This document shows positions 36,063-48,492 of a stretch of 64,000 nucleotides of DNA, piece after piece (position 1 is the stretch's first letter; each line of letters starts with the position of its first letter). The notes beneath the pieces are model-generated. The model ran no database searches and had not been told where the DNA came from. It was given only the letters and a program-made list of their open reading frames with translations. A program made the translations under genes and the position numbers. Origin of the DNA: Apodemus sylvaticus (Eukaryota > Chordata > Mammalia > Rodentia > Muridae); NCBI RefSeq assembly GCF_947179515.1, contig NC_067477.1, forward strand, positions 77,412,644 to 77,476,643, in the 5' to 3' direction.

Positions 36063-36929
36063 ATACATACATATATTTAAAAAGGTAAAATAAGGTTTTC
36101 AGAATACACCAAATAGGGGGGAATAGAGCTTCCTAGATAACACAGAAAGAAATACTGTAGCCTCAGACTACTGTGGTTTTCTTGGAAACGTCTATCCTGG
36201 GAGGCTGAGTCACACTTACCAATCTTGTGTAGGAACGTCCACTGCCTCTATGAACCAGCAAAGAACACTGCGTCAAGCTGAACAGACTTGTGTTAGTTAG
36301 TTAGCTATGAGGCTCAGTGTTCCCTTTTCAAAAAACCTTATTTGACCCTCAACTGTGACACACTATACTCCAATTTAAAATCCCCATTATGTACTAAAGA
36401 AAAGATACTTCAAGATGTTCCAATGCCTATTTTATGGGCTGTAATGATGATGATTGTGCTCAGATTTGCAAATGATATGTCTTTTAAGGAAGGATGCTGA
36501 AGTATTCTGCTTAGTTCTCTCTCAAGAAACTCAAATCCCTTCCTCATGAAAAGACATGCTCAGATATCCTCTGAAGTAAGGCAGTGTCCCTTCCAGTTGG
36601 GACCAACAGTACAAAATTCTTTAATAGTTTTCTTAGTTCCTAAAGAGCATCACAATCATACAGATGGCATTTTTCCAGAAATTGTTCTCAGGGGAGAAAC
36701 TCACCACACTCTCCTGTTTCATTCAAACCCATTTTCAGGTTTCATTTCTACTTATTTTCAGGTCTCCCACATAGTCACAGCCTCAAATGAGGAAATATTG
36801 CTGCAAACTCAATGGCAATGAGGTACAAGGCAGATTAAGCTTTAGGCATTGAGGCTAATGTTTATTTTATAGTTGTTTCATGTTACATAACATAATTTCA
36901 GAAGTGAAACTAAGCTCTTTGCTACTGCC
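36063..36929. other. No gene seen
   Basis: Unique DNA. A 91-codon plus-strand open frame (36546-36821) shows no recognisable family. Confidence 0.45.
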
Positions 36930-36941
36930 TGTTTGATTCTT

Positions 36942-37198
36942 TCCAGGTGTACAAACATATATTTTTCTTTTTTATTGAATATTTTATTTATTTATATTTC
37001 AAATGTTATTTCCTTTCCCAGTCACCCGTCCCCAAGAAACTCCCTATATCTTCCCCCCTCGCCTGTTTCTATGAGGGTGTTCCCCCACTCAACACCCATC
37101 TCCCTTCCCTTGCATTCCCCTACACTGATGCATTGAGCATTCATGGGACCAAGGGCCTGAGGAAAATGGGAGGAGAGGTCCTGGGTCCTGTGAAGACA
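36942..37198 (-). mobile_element. Short Lx insertion with 5' inversion
   Basis: The minus-strand Lx 3' terminus (36965-37160; TTTATATTTCAAATGTTATTTCC) is followed by a 35-bp plus-strand Lx piece (AATGGGAGGAGAGGTCCTGGG near 37163) that overlaps the same part of the 3' UTR, so the junction is a small inverted repeat. A perfect 12-bp TSD, TGTTTGATTCTT, is at 36930-36941 and 37199-37210. About 20 bp of non-L1 sequence (CCAGGTGTACAAACA) lies between the left TSD and the tail. Confidence 0.85.
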
Positions 37199-37210
37199 TG
37201 TTTGATTCTT

Positions 37211-37893
37211 AAGTGTAACTGCCCGCAGTTACATCAAATGGGTTACCTGGAAGGGAAGCTGGGGATGTATGGGAAGGCAACAAAAAGAGATGGAGACCAA
37301 GATAACACCTGCTATTCAAGATCTCAAAGTTTAATGAAGAACTCCAAATATATAGCCAGGGGTAAAGGCTGGAAGCTTCTCAGCAGAACCAGTTCAGTTG
37401 CTCCACAGGTGGCTAGTGTTTCTCAGGAAACTGCAGGTCCTTGAAGAACAATGGGCTTCACCTTGGTCTGAGCACTGCACCCTAGGTAGAGGGGATTATG
37501 GCTAGCACAAGAGTTCCCACTCAAAGGCTGGGAGAGAAATTTCACATTGATCAATGTCAATTTCCTGCCAGGTGGCATGGCACCTCAATAAGGCTCTCTA
37601 CTCTTAAGTCCACATAAGCAGCATTGTCTGGACCCCACCATAGATACTGAATCATGAACCTACATTTCAACAGAGTCTTCAGCTATGATGCATGCTCAAT
37701 GACTAGAAGCAGTAGTATAATCAACCTAACAGAGCTTGGAGAATCTTGGCATGGAACTTCTGCAAGGATAAGTGCAAAAGTCTACCCTGTATATGAATGG
37801 TGCTACACTTGTAAAATTAGAAGCTTTGATAGCAATGACAAAACACCACTGCATAGCAACAGGAGATAAAGATCCCAAATGACCTTGTTGGAT
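37211..37893. other. No gene seen
   Basis: Moderate-GC DNA between two Lx insertions. It may be an old interspersed repeat, but I cannot identify it. Confidence 0.4.
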
Positions 37894-37904
37894 CTCATTT
37901 CTGT

Positions 37905-38356
37905 GTTCTTTTTCTTTATTAGATATATTCTTTATTTACATTTCAAATAATTTTCCCTTTCCTGGTTCCCCCCCCCCCAGAAAAATCCCATAAGCCATCT
38001 CCCCTCCCCCTGTTCCCCAATCAACCCTCTCCCACTTCCTTGTCCTGGTCTCCTACACTGCAGCATCAAGCCTTTCCAGTACCAAAGGCCTCTCCTCCCT
38101 TTGATTACCAACAAGGCCATCCTCTGCCGCCTATGTGTCTGGAGCCATGGGTAACACCATGTGTACTATCTGGTTGATGGTTTTGTCTCTGGGAGCTCTG
38201 GGTATACTGAGTGGTACATATTGTTGTTCCTCCTATGGCATTGCAAACCTCTTCAGCTCCTTGGGTCCTTTCTCTAGCTCTTACATACCATCCCAATCCA
38301 AATGGCTTCTCTGCTCAGACCTACGGGGTCTCACGTGGAGGGACCCACGGGGGACC
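37905..38356 (-). mobile_element. Lx insertion with a complex 5' junction
   Basis: The minus-strand Lx 3' end (37908-38280) is followed by a 44-bp segment (38281-38324) that is the exact reverse complement of 38656-38699 in the downstream flank. Then come about 32 bp (38325-38356) resembling a plus-strand Lx piece (CACGTGGAGGGACCCACGGG). A TSD, CTCATTTCTGT, flanks everything at 37894-37904 and 38357-38367. The 44-bp segment therefore belongs to the insertion and was probably copied from nearby genomic DNA. Confidence 0.85.
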
Positions 38357-38367
38357 CTCATTTCTGT

Positions 38368-41300
38368 TTTCATAACTATCCAAGGTGCTCTCTGATTAGT
38401 CATGCCTGGAGAAACATAAGTGTATGTCTGAACCTGGATCATTATATAGATTTCAGACATAGAACAATTAAGATTTCATGTTTCCTAGATTATCTCCTTA
38501 CTAAAATTTTTCTCCTTGAAGAATAGCTTAGGATTTTTTCTGTCTTGTCTTTCTTGAGAAACTAATAGTAAGAAAAGCTGATGTAAATAGTGATTCTTTG
38601 CCCTTAAGAAGTGGGTTAGATTAAACACATTTTCTATTTCTTATAGCAATGTAGAGTAGGTCTGAGCAGAGAAGCCATTTGGATTGGGATGGTATGTAAT
38701 TCATATATACCTGACTATAAATCATTTCCATCAGCTCCTCCTTTGTCCCCGAAACACTCTAATAGACACTTATCCAAATGAGTTGCTAGAACTATACTTG
38801 CTGTATCCTGATATATGCAGCACATTGGTTATTTTCTTATTCCATCACTGTAAGTTTTATATGAAAGCCAGAGATCTTTCCCTTTGTTTCCCAGGTGCAG
38901 CTATACCAGGCCAACAAAACTCCAGATTTGAGGATGTTCGAGACTAAAGATTTAGAATTTGGGATATAGTTAGTGACTTCTCTTTAATGTCAGACATCAT
39001 AATCCTTTTCATTTGGATTGACAATGTTTTGTGAATCAAATGCTGGAATTTTAAAGAAGTGCTTGCTTTGCCAAAGGTATGCCTGAACACTATACTTCAT
39101 TTTCTCATTAACTTCATAGAGTAAAATTGGGTTATGGATTTATCAAATATTTGATTCCTTAGATCAAAGATCAGTAAAAAAAAAAAAGAGGGGGGGGACA
39201 AATGTGTAAAACAAAGTGTATTTACAATGGACTTTTCTGGAAAATAAAAATTTCTGGGATTAGTTGTCACCAAGCTTCCCATGGAGACCTCAAAAGATGT
39301 GATGATGCTCATATAAATGTAGAATTGCTTTGTGAGTCTTAATAGAGACGAAAATATTACGTATTTATTTGAGGATACAAATCACAGAAATGTGTAAAAG
39401 CAAATATAGTGGGAGCTCTTTGCTTTGTGAGTAATAAACATCTCATGATTCAGATAACATTGGTGCTTCAAGACTGACAGTAAGCAAGGGACTCTAGATA
39501 GTAGTAGTAACTCATACTGATGTCAGAAATTCAAAATTAATCTGACCAATCAGGTCTTCGAGAAGACCTGCAGCATAAGTCCCCAACCAAAAGAAGCTTA
39601 GGGCAATGAAATATCCAGTAAATAGTACAAATAAAAGTCAATGTTGTCGCCATTTTATCAGGTATACTCTGCATTGGTCTTCTGAACATTGGGTCACACA
39701 TCAGACAAGAAGCCTGCCTAGAAGAGGGATCAAACAGAACATGTGTCTTCAAGATTGCTATGAAGCTATGGCAACATTACTTTCTAAGCTTACAGTGGTG
39801 TATACTTTGATGGGCTGAATATGAAAGCATCAGCCAATTTATAACAAACTTTAAAGATTACTCATTATGATGCTGTGTCAAATGAGCTGTGGCCCGGTCA
39901 AATTGTAATATCTAATTTCTGGAAGAAAACATCAAAAAAGAGATGCCATACATTCTCATAAATCTTTGACCCTAAGGGAAAGTCAAATAATAAATGCTCT
40001 GTGTGGCTATCATAAAATCACTCATCCTGAATGTTCCATACAGTGCCCTTGCTGACTGACTCCTATATTTCCTTGTTTTGCATAACTAAAAGAATATTCA
40101 CCTTTTACTCTCTCAAGAACTGGCTTTCAAAGCCAAATATGGGGGAAACAGAATATCCAATGTCAGGCTTCTAGGTGCATCCAGCTTCAGTACCTAGACC
40201 CCAAGGAGGGGAAAGATTATAAAAGAGGTGGTAAAAACATGTTGTCTGTCTGAAGAAAAAAAGATGTCCAGGGAGAACATTAGATCCTTCTCTACAACAA
40301 GTATATTTATGTATTCATTCGGTTTCACACATATAAGAACAACAATCTTTGTGTTATAATGATGTGTGTGCTTAAATTTATACGTGTAAAGGCTATTTTT
40401 GATTGTCATTACCTCCTGTAAGTTTTCTCTATTGTCTTTTATCCATTCTCTGATTCCACCATCACAATTGAATTCAGGTCCTCATCAATCAGCTTGCATT
40501 TTATATATTGCAACTACTGCAACAATGTCCTTATCTCCTACTTTATGAGTTAACTTGTCTAAATTGATTATATCCTGCTTGTGACTACTATAGTACCAAA
40601 CCTAACTGAATAAAGTATAAACTGCACTTAATTAAAAATTTTCTAATATACTTAAATAGGATTCCAAAAACCAAACATTTACAGAATTAACATCCAATGG
40701 CCCTTTGTCCCTGAGATGAATAATTCTGGCTGTAAAAATCTATAAATCAATGAAATTATGTGTTACAATGGATAGCAATTCTCTAATATATATAAAATCT
40801 AAGGTATGTATGGTCATAAGATAATATCCAATTAAAAGTAGCAAGAGCTTGAACAAGCAAGATGTGTAAGATGATGACTTCTCTGTGCTTTCTGTTATTT
40901 CCTGACACTTTTTCCATTCCTTTGGTATCTACAACAAAAGGTTTTCTTTGCAGTTTAGACACATTAGTAAACTAGGACCATATCTGCTAATATCCTCTAC
41001 TAAGAACTGGATGCATTCACTATCTTGTTTCTTCAATCTATCGCTAAAAGAGATCACCTAAGATCTACCTACTAAAGTATTTACCCAAACGAACACTTGA
41101 ATCAAGCTCCAGTCTCATTTTGATCTCTTTTCTTTTAGCAACAGTTCACCTAGATAACTTGGCCACTTCTCTCTAGCATTCTATTTTTTAACTCAAGTAT
41201 CATCATGTATAAACATAGTATTTTTAACTTGCTTTTATGATTCCTCTGCTTTGTCTCATAACTGGATCAATGTGATAAATATAAGAGGTGTCCCTAATTT

Positions 41301-42965
41301 GTTGAAGATTTCAGGCTACAGTGGCTATGAAACAGTCATTTATATGTTTACCTAAAAACTTTCCATGAAGATAAATAAAAGATACAGTAATTATAAATAC
41401 AACTTTAGAATGTAAACTCCATGCTGTTGTTGCAACATACTAAATGATTTCTCTGCCAGAGTTGTCTGTTCATACAAGGGAAATCTATCGCATGATGCAC
41501 CCTTTCTCTAATTAATGATATGGTCAGAGTTAGCTTGACTATAATAATTTCAGGAAATATCACTTCAAGAATTCTAATTGGATCTATAAATATTTCATTT
41601 ATTTAATAAATGTGTATTATGGGTCTATAAATAAGTTTAAAGTTTAAAATAATATGAGACAGCTCTTTTCAGATCTGTCTCTAATTTTCTAACAAAAAGG
41701 CAAAGAGTCTCCTGAGTAGAAAATGGCTGAATGAATAATTGGAAAACTGTAAGCAATCATGACACTACCCATCCTCTCCCCAACCTCCGGAAATTCTTTT
41801 CTACAACCTTTCTACTACTACTTCTTTGTTAAATGACTCATTTGTAAATAAATCTCTCATTTGAATTACTAACATACTAGTTTTCTTTTTTGAACTCCAA
41901 AATCATCTCTTCTGAATGTCTTCAGCAAAGAATGTTCTCACATAAAAGACAAATTCACGGTGATCTAGTTTGTATTTGAACAATTAGTGGAGTTTCCTAC
42001 ATCATTAGATATGCTGTAGCTATGGCCAATCATGTTAGAAATTATCTGCATAATTATCTTCTGAACCTTAGAATTTCTATCTTCCTTGTCTTAGAGGTTA
42101 CATCTTTACTTACTATGTGTACATAACTTGTGGGTTATTTTACTTTCTCGTTATCTCTACCACTCTTCATTATGTTCTACATATATAACCTTTATCAGTT
42201 GGTGTGTAAATGATTTCACATACTCTATGACAATTTTACTATCTAAAGAGTTCTTCAATTATTACCCCAAACAATGATATTCTTCCTTTCTTAAAATTCT
42301 TGATGTAATCTTTTGTCAAATACCAGGCTAATTTAAGGCAAGGGACATGATGGAAACCAGCTTTCCTTTCTCTAGCCCTTGCACATACAATTCTCAAATC
42401 CTAGAAAGCAATATGGAGATTTTTACCCTGGTGACCTTTACACATTTGAGGATGCTTTACATAGTATTAGAACTTAGATGGAAAACATACCTTAACTCTC
42501 TTACTTCAGATATAAGGCATATATATTAAGAATAACAATAGATATACCCCAATTTTGTTAGAAGATTATTAAATAAGGTGTTTATAAAGACAGTGCAAAA
42601 TTAATGTTTAATAAGTGATAGCTATCTATGTGGTTTGTTTGTGTCTGACAGCTTTAATTTGTTTGTATTGTGAATATTTCCCCATGCCTACAGCTAGTCT
42701 TTGAAAATATGATTATAAACTGCTGCATAGTAATAAATCAGATAGGTATACTGTAATTTATTTTAACCAAGTCTTTATTGGTGGACATTTACATGAATTC
42801 TTTTTATCTGTGTATTCTTACATAACTCTGGAATAAATATCATAAATCTTTACAAATATCACCAAATATTTCCCAGGTTAAATCATAAGGAGTAGAAAAG
42901 TTTAAGGCTCTAGAAATTTTTGCCAAATTATTTGACAGAGAAACCAATTGACTTCTCACTATGTG
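38368..42965. other. Featureless AT-rich DNA, no gene seen
   Basis: No exon, RNA gene or recognisable retroposon. It includes the flank copy of the 44-bp inverted repeat (38656-38699). A minus-strand frame at 39537-39752 has a hydrophobic stretch if one frameshift is allowed, which is too weak to call a gene. Confidence 0.5.
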
Positions 42966-43085
42966 TGTATTTCTCTCCTCTTTCCTCCCTCCTTTTCTTT
43001 TTTCCTGCTTCCCTCCCTCTTTCTCCTTTCTGTACTCTCTTTCTCCCTTCCTCCTTCCTTTCTTCTGTCCCTCCCTTTGCCTGCC
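42966..43085. repeat. Pyrimidine-rich (CCTT)n-like tract
   Basis: Long run of CCTCC, CTTT and CCCT units. Confidence 0.9.
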
Positions 43086-43399
43086 TCTTTTGGATTGTCT
43101 CCTTTCTTTTCCATGATTCCTGGAATTTGTTACACTCTTTCATGTTCTTGCTGATAAATTATCCTGTTATCAGAGGGGCAACTGCTTATAAAAAATGAAG
43201 GAGGTGTCCCTGAATCCTCTTCTGTCTCTAGGTAAGATGGAAACAATCAACACATTTCATCCCAAGTGTATTTCAAAGATGTTGTAAACCATGTCTTAAA
43301 TGAATTAGTAAACAAGTCATCCCTGCTATCTTACCAGTCCTCAGTCACTTGTGACAAAAATACAGCTGTGGAACATTCACAATTCTGTTACATTCACCC

Positions 43400-43424
43400 A
43401 CACCACACACACACACACACACAC

Positions 43425-43465
<41 letters not shown>
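43400..43465. repeat. (CA)n(GA)n microsatellite
   Basis: AC repeats pass into AG repeats at about 43430. Confidence 0.96.
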
Positions 43466-43468
<3 letters not shown>

Positions 43469-44220
43469 TTGCAAAAATACTTTGCCTCTAAGGCATAAAA
43501 ATCTGCATTCTGTTAGTGGCAGGGTCATTACTACTAATAATAGAAAGGACAAGACTACTTAAGCTCAAGATTTTCTAACTCAATCAAGATTTTATTTGAA
43601 TCATTGCTATAAATGGTCCTTTATAGCATCAAGAGTTTAATTAAACACCAAACAGCTCATAAATCCTACTTATCACCTGGAAGTATGAAGATAAGACTAA
43701 GTGGGACCACACATTGGTATTAAGGAACACTTTGTCTACTGTGTCTCTAGAATCAAACATATTGTAATTACTCCCAAAATATGTTAAGCAGTAATAAGGT
43801 GACAGAAGAAACATAAACTGTATTCAACTCTCCAGTGGTTTGACTAAAGCAGAAAACCTGAGTAGCTCTGCAGGTTCTAGTGAAACTTCATTCAATAAGT
43901 TTCCATGTATCTATTGCATTGACAGTAAATAAACATTATTTTAATTTTATTAAGCTTTGCTTATATATCATAGCACAATTTTCTTTGATATGTTAGATGG
44001 AATGTTTTCATTTGATATATATCCTCTGAGCTAGCAACTCGGTTTTTGGTTCATTAGCCTAAGGAATTATGTAACCTACAGAATCAAATAATTAAAATGT
44101 GCCACATTCTGGCACAGGGATCAGCCCAGCAGTGACAATGAACAATGTTTTATAATAAGTCATTGTTGGAATACTGGATGCGGATGGAGTGATATTCCTT
44201 GCAGTGATAAACAGAAGTCA
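43466..44220. other. No gene seen
   Basis: AT-rich unique DNA. Confidence 0.5.
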
Positions 44221-44610
44221 GTTTTTCAGGTGAAAAAGATATACTTAATTTTTGTGATTATAAAAAGAGAAATGGGCAAAGAATAACTTCTATGGGGGTG
44301 TGGTAAGGGGTGGGGGAAGGGGGTACCTCAGTGGGTCCATGCCTAGGCATCCCTTCTCCCTGAGGGAACACACCCATGACAGTATAGTACAGAGTTCATT
44401 CAGGGAATGGGGAGGGGAGTTAAGAGAGTAGTAGAGGCAGAGAAAGGCAGAGAGGAGAGAGGAGAGAAGTAGAGGCCAGCCATGACCACCACATGGAGAG
44501 AGGGGGGAAGGGAAGAGCCTAAAGGGCAGGAGCCCATTTTATAGTGGGCAGACCTACCTGGCTATTGCCAGGTAACTGTGCAGTGGAGCTTAGACAGAAT
44601 CCTAACACTT
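44221..44610. mobile_element. LTR-like rodent repeat, unclassified
   Basis: The region holds a GA-rich core (44415-44520) and a terminal block GCCAGGTAACTGTG (44568-44581) followed by GAGCTTAGACAGAAT, which I recall from a common rodent LTR-class repeat. I cannot name it or define its ends, and there is no coding domain. Confidence 0.4.
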
Positions 44611-45320
44611 ATGAATCATACATTCTCCATGGTCATGGGATTGCATTGTTATCCACCATTACCAAAAAACCTGAAAAAATCTTCATGTAGAAGAGATTTC
44701 CAGAGAATTTTAAGTAGGCCTCCAATGGTTGTAGATATAATAATACTGGTACATATATTACTTACCTAGTCATTTGTCATTCTCTTATATTAGAATTTTC
44801 AATCTACCAGAGACTACATGGGAGACTTTCTGTGCATACATGGAAGCAAAGCAAACCTCTCTGCTCATTCTTAGATTCTCAAAGTCTTCTTTGCTAGTAG
44901 GGGTATATGGTGTAGTCCTACTGACCATCTCTATCTCACTGTTTTACTCTGTCTTTGACTTTATTGATGTATAATTGACAAATAAATCATGTATACTAAA
45001 AAATAATTTTAAGGTAATTATTGCATAGATTTAGAATCAACAAGAAAATAAGAATGAGCATATATAAAAATGCATGGGATTAATCAAATACATCCTGGCA
45101 TTCTGACATTAGAACAAAAAACATGAGAGATTAGTTAAGTACAAAACAGACTGCTTATTATATATTGTGAAGTGATAATGCTGACATTATTATGTATTGA
45201 ATAGTATTGCATATATATTATATACAGTAAAAGAAGATGTGTGGGTCAAAGCACAGTGATAATAAGCATAAAACTTTGAGCAGTGTTCATTCCTGGCATA
45301 GACTGGAGATTATTTTTTTT
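44611..45320. other. Mostly unique; possible ancient L1 scrap
   Basis: Around 44955-45190 short words (TTGATGTATAATTGACAAATAA, ATTGTGAAGTGATAATG) recall the 3' UTR of ancient mammalian L1 families. The match is too weak to be certain. No gene is seen. Confidence 0.35.
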
Positions 45321-45329
45321 ATTCAGTGT

Positions 45330-47007
45330 TTTTGTGTTTCTTGTACCTTTTTTATTTGATATATTTTTTATTTACATTTCAAATGATTTCCCCTTTTCTA
45401 TCCCCCCACTCCCCGAAAGTCCCATAAGGCCCCTTCCCTCCCCCTGTTCTACCACCCAACCCTTCCCACTTCCCTGTTCTGGTTTTGCCCTATACTTCTT
45501 CACTGCGTCTTTCCAGAACAAGGGGCCACTACTCCATTCTTCTTGTACCTCATTTGATGTGTGGATTATGTTTTAGGTATTCCAGTTTTCTAGGTTAACA
45601 TCCACTTATTAGTGAGTGCATACCATGATTCATCTTTTGAGTCTGGGTTACCTCACTTAGTATGATGTTCTCCAGCTCCATCCATTTGCCTAAGAATTTC
45701 ATGAATTCATTGTTTCTAATGGCTGAATAGTACTCCATTGTGTATATATACCACATCTTTTGCATTCACTCTTCTTTTGAGGGATAGCTGGGTTCTTTCC
45801 AGCTTCTGGCAATTATAAATAGGGCTGCTATGAGCATAGTGGAGCATGTATCTGTATTACATGCTGGGGAATCTTCTGGGTATATTATGCCCAGGAGTGA
45901 TAAAGCAGGATCTTCTGGAAATGAGGTGCCCAGTTTTCTGAGGAACCACCAGACTGATTTCCAGAGTGGTTGTACCGATTTGCAACCCCACCAGCAGTGG
46001 AGGAGTGTTCCTCTTTCTCCACATCCTCACCAACACCTGCTGTCTCCTGAATTTTTAATCTTAGCCATTCTGACTGGTGTAAAATCTCAGGGTTGTTTTG
46101 ATTTGTATTTCCCTAATGACTAATGTAGCTAAGCATTTTTTAAGATGCTTCTCCGCCATCCGAAGTTCTACAGGTGAAAATTCTTTGTTTACTCTGTACT
46201 CCATTTTTTAATAGGGTTATTTGGTTTTCTGGAGTCTAACTTCTCGAGTTCTTTATATATATTGTATATTAGCCCTCTATCTGATGTAGGGTTGGTGAAG
46301 ATCTTTTCCCATTTTGTTGGTTGCCAATTTGTCTTTTTGATGGTGTTCTTTGCCCTACAGAAACTTTGTAATTTTATGAGGTCCCATTTGTCAATTCTTG
46401 ATTGTAGAGCATACATGATCTGTTCAGAAACTTTCCCCCTGTACCAATGTCCTCAAGGGTCTTCCCCAGTTTCTTTTCTATTAACTTCAGAGTGTCTGGC
46501 TTTACGTGGAGGTCCTTGATCCATTTGGAGTTGAGCTTAGTACAAGGAGACAAGGATTAATCAATTCGCATTCTTCTGCATGCTGACCTCTAGTTGAACC
46601 AGCACCATTTGTTGAAAAGGCTATCTTTTTCCCATTGGATGTTTTCAGCCTCTTTGTCGAGGATCAAGTAGCCATAGGTGTGTGGGTTCATTTCTGGATT
46701 TTCAATCCTGTTCCATTGATCCTCCTGCCTGTCACTGTACCAATACCATGCAGTTTTTAACACTATTGCTCTGTAGTATTGCTTGAGGTCAGGGATACTG
46801 ATTCCCCCAGAATTTCTTTTGTTGTTGAGAATAGTTTTAGCTATCCTTGGATTTTGTTATTCCAGATGAATTTGAGAATTGCTCTTTCTAACTCTGTGAA
46901 GAATTGAGTTAGGATTTTGATGGGTATTGTGTTGAATCTGTATATTGTTTTTGGCAAAATGGCCATTTTAACTATATTGATCCTGCCGATCCATGAGCAT
47001 GGGAGGT
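45330..47007 (-). mobile_element. 5'-truncated L1Rn-like copy
   Basis: The reverse-complement 3' UTR starts near 45350 (ATTTACATTTCAAATGATTTCC) and the ORF2 C-terminal third follows, ending at CATGAGCATGGGAGG (equivalent to about 58385 of the intact element). Small indels break the frame at several points. TSDs are not clear. Confidence 0.9.
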
Positions 47008-47589
47008 TTAAGGGATGGCAGACTGAATTACTTCACTGCAAAGGCAGTGTACTTGTACTTAAATGTGTACTTAAATGCGTTTCTGATATCTAGATAAAAC
47101 GATAAATTTTTGTAATTGATCTAAGTCTTTCATGTATATTGTGATTATCTTATTTGTTTTAGTTTTGCATTTATAACTTCTCGCTCCTTTTCTTATCCCT
47201 CTAAAGTCTCCTATGTATCCCTCCATCTTTTTCAAATTCATTTATTGTTATTGCACACAGATATATATCACACTCATACATATGACAAGCCATTAAGGTC
47301 ATAGTATTTGTCCTTACATTCTTCCAAAGTTCATCTTCTGTTTGCTGTTCCTGCCCAAAGCTACTAACAGCAAACGACTGCTGCCAGGATCTGGATGAAC
47401 AAAGCACATCATCTCCTAACTGTATAACCTTATAAGTAGATCTTTGTAAATAAATCCCCATTTCAGTGATTTATATAAGGTTACCATCTCAAGCACATTT
47501 TGGAAACTTGCCTCATATTTAAAGAGGAACACAAAGAAAGATAAGGATGTAGCAGATTCAAGTTGAAAAACTAATATTCTGAAATATAA
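47008..47589. other. No feature seen
   Basis: AT-rich unique DNA between two L1 fragments. Confidence 0.5.
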
Positions 47590-48350
47590 AGACTTTGGCC
47601 CTCTTTACTTCTCTCCTATCCCCTCCCATACAGAGGGTCAGGAATTTGAAATTAGGTGTATAGCAGTGGGGGAGGGAGAACTGAGGGTAGCCACTAGAAA
47701 GTCCCAGATGCCAGGGACCCAAGAAGTTCCCAGGTCCCAATAGTGAGGGATCAGACACTAGCCAAAATACCCATCAAATGGGGGGATAGAACCTGTAGAG
47801 ACCATATCAAATGGATAGGCACGGTCCCCAGTTGAGGGATGAGGCTACACATTCACCTCAAAAATATTAATCCAGAATTCTTCCTGTCAAAAGGAAATGC
47901 AGGGAGTGGAGCAGAAATTGAAGGAAAGGCCATCCCAGATCCTAACTAATATAGATGCAGATGCACACAGCCAAACATTGGACCAAGCATGGGGACCCCA
48001 ATGAGGAAGTTATAGGAGGTGAAGGGGTCAGTGAACCAGACTGCCCAAAGCTCCCAGGAATTAATCCATCAACCAAAGTGTATGCAGAGTGTACCTGTGA
48101 CTCCAGCTGGATATGTAGCAGAGGATTGCCTCACTAGGAGGGGAGCCCCTTGGGCAAGTAGAAGCTTGATAACCCTGGATAGGAGAATGCTAGGCTGCTG
48201 AGGCAGGAGTAGATGGGCAGGTAGGGGAGCACCTTCATAGAGGAAGTGGGAGAGAAGGAGAATGGGGCATTGACGAGGGGATACTGGGAAGGGGATAACA
48301 TTTGAAAGGTAAATAAATAAAATAACCAATAAAAATAAAAATAAATATAT
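47590..48350 (+). mobile_element. Lx-type L1 3' UTR, 5'-truncated
   Basis: Plus-strand L1 3' UTR words (AAGTCCCAGATGCCAGGGAC at 47699-47718, AGGAAATGCAGGGAG, GAAGGAAAGGCCATCC, ACCAAGCATGGGGACCCCAA) end in AACATTTGAAAGGTAAATAAA (48298-48318) and an A-rich tail. No coding part is present. Confidence 0.8.
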
Positions 48351-48407
48351 AAACAAAATCAATTAGGCATTTGAAAAAAAGAATTTCTTAATATGAAAAC
48401 TACCATG

Positions 48408-48492
48408 AATTATTTATCTCCATCTTAGCAGCCAAATCAGATAGATGGAGACAAAATTATTTATCTCCATCTTAGCAGACAAATGAGATGAT
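48408..48492. repeat. 47-bp tandem duplication
   Basis: AATTATTTATCTCCATCTTA occurs at 48408 and again at 48455. The second copy stays similar for about 37 bp. Confidence 0.9.

Noticed and set aside
39537..39752. Minus-strand frame that gives a hydrophobic segment after one frameshift, suggesting a small membrane-protein retrocopy
   Set aside because: I cannot match it to any small membrane protein, and there is no poly(A) or TSD.
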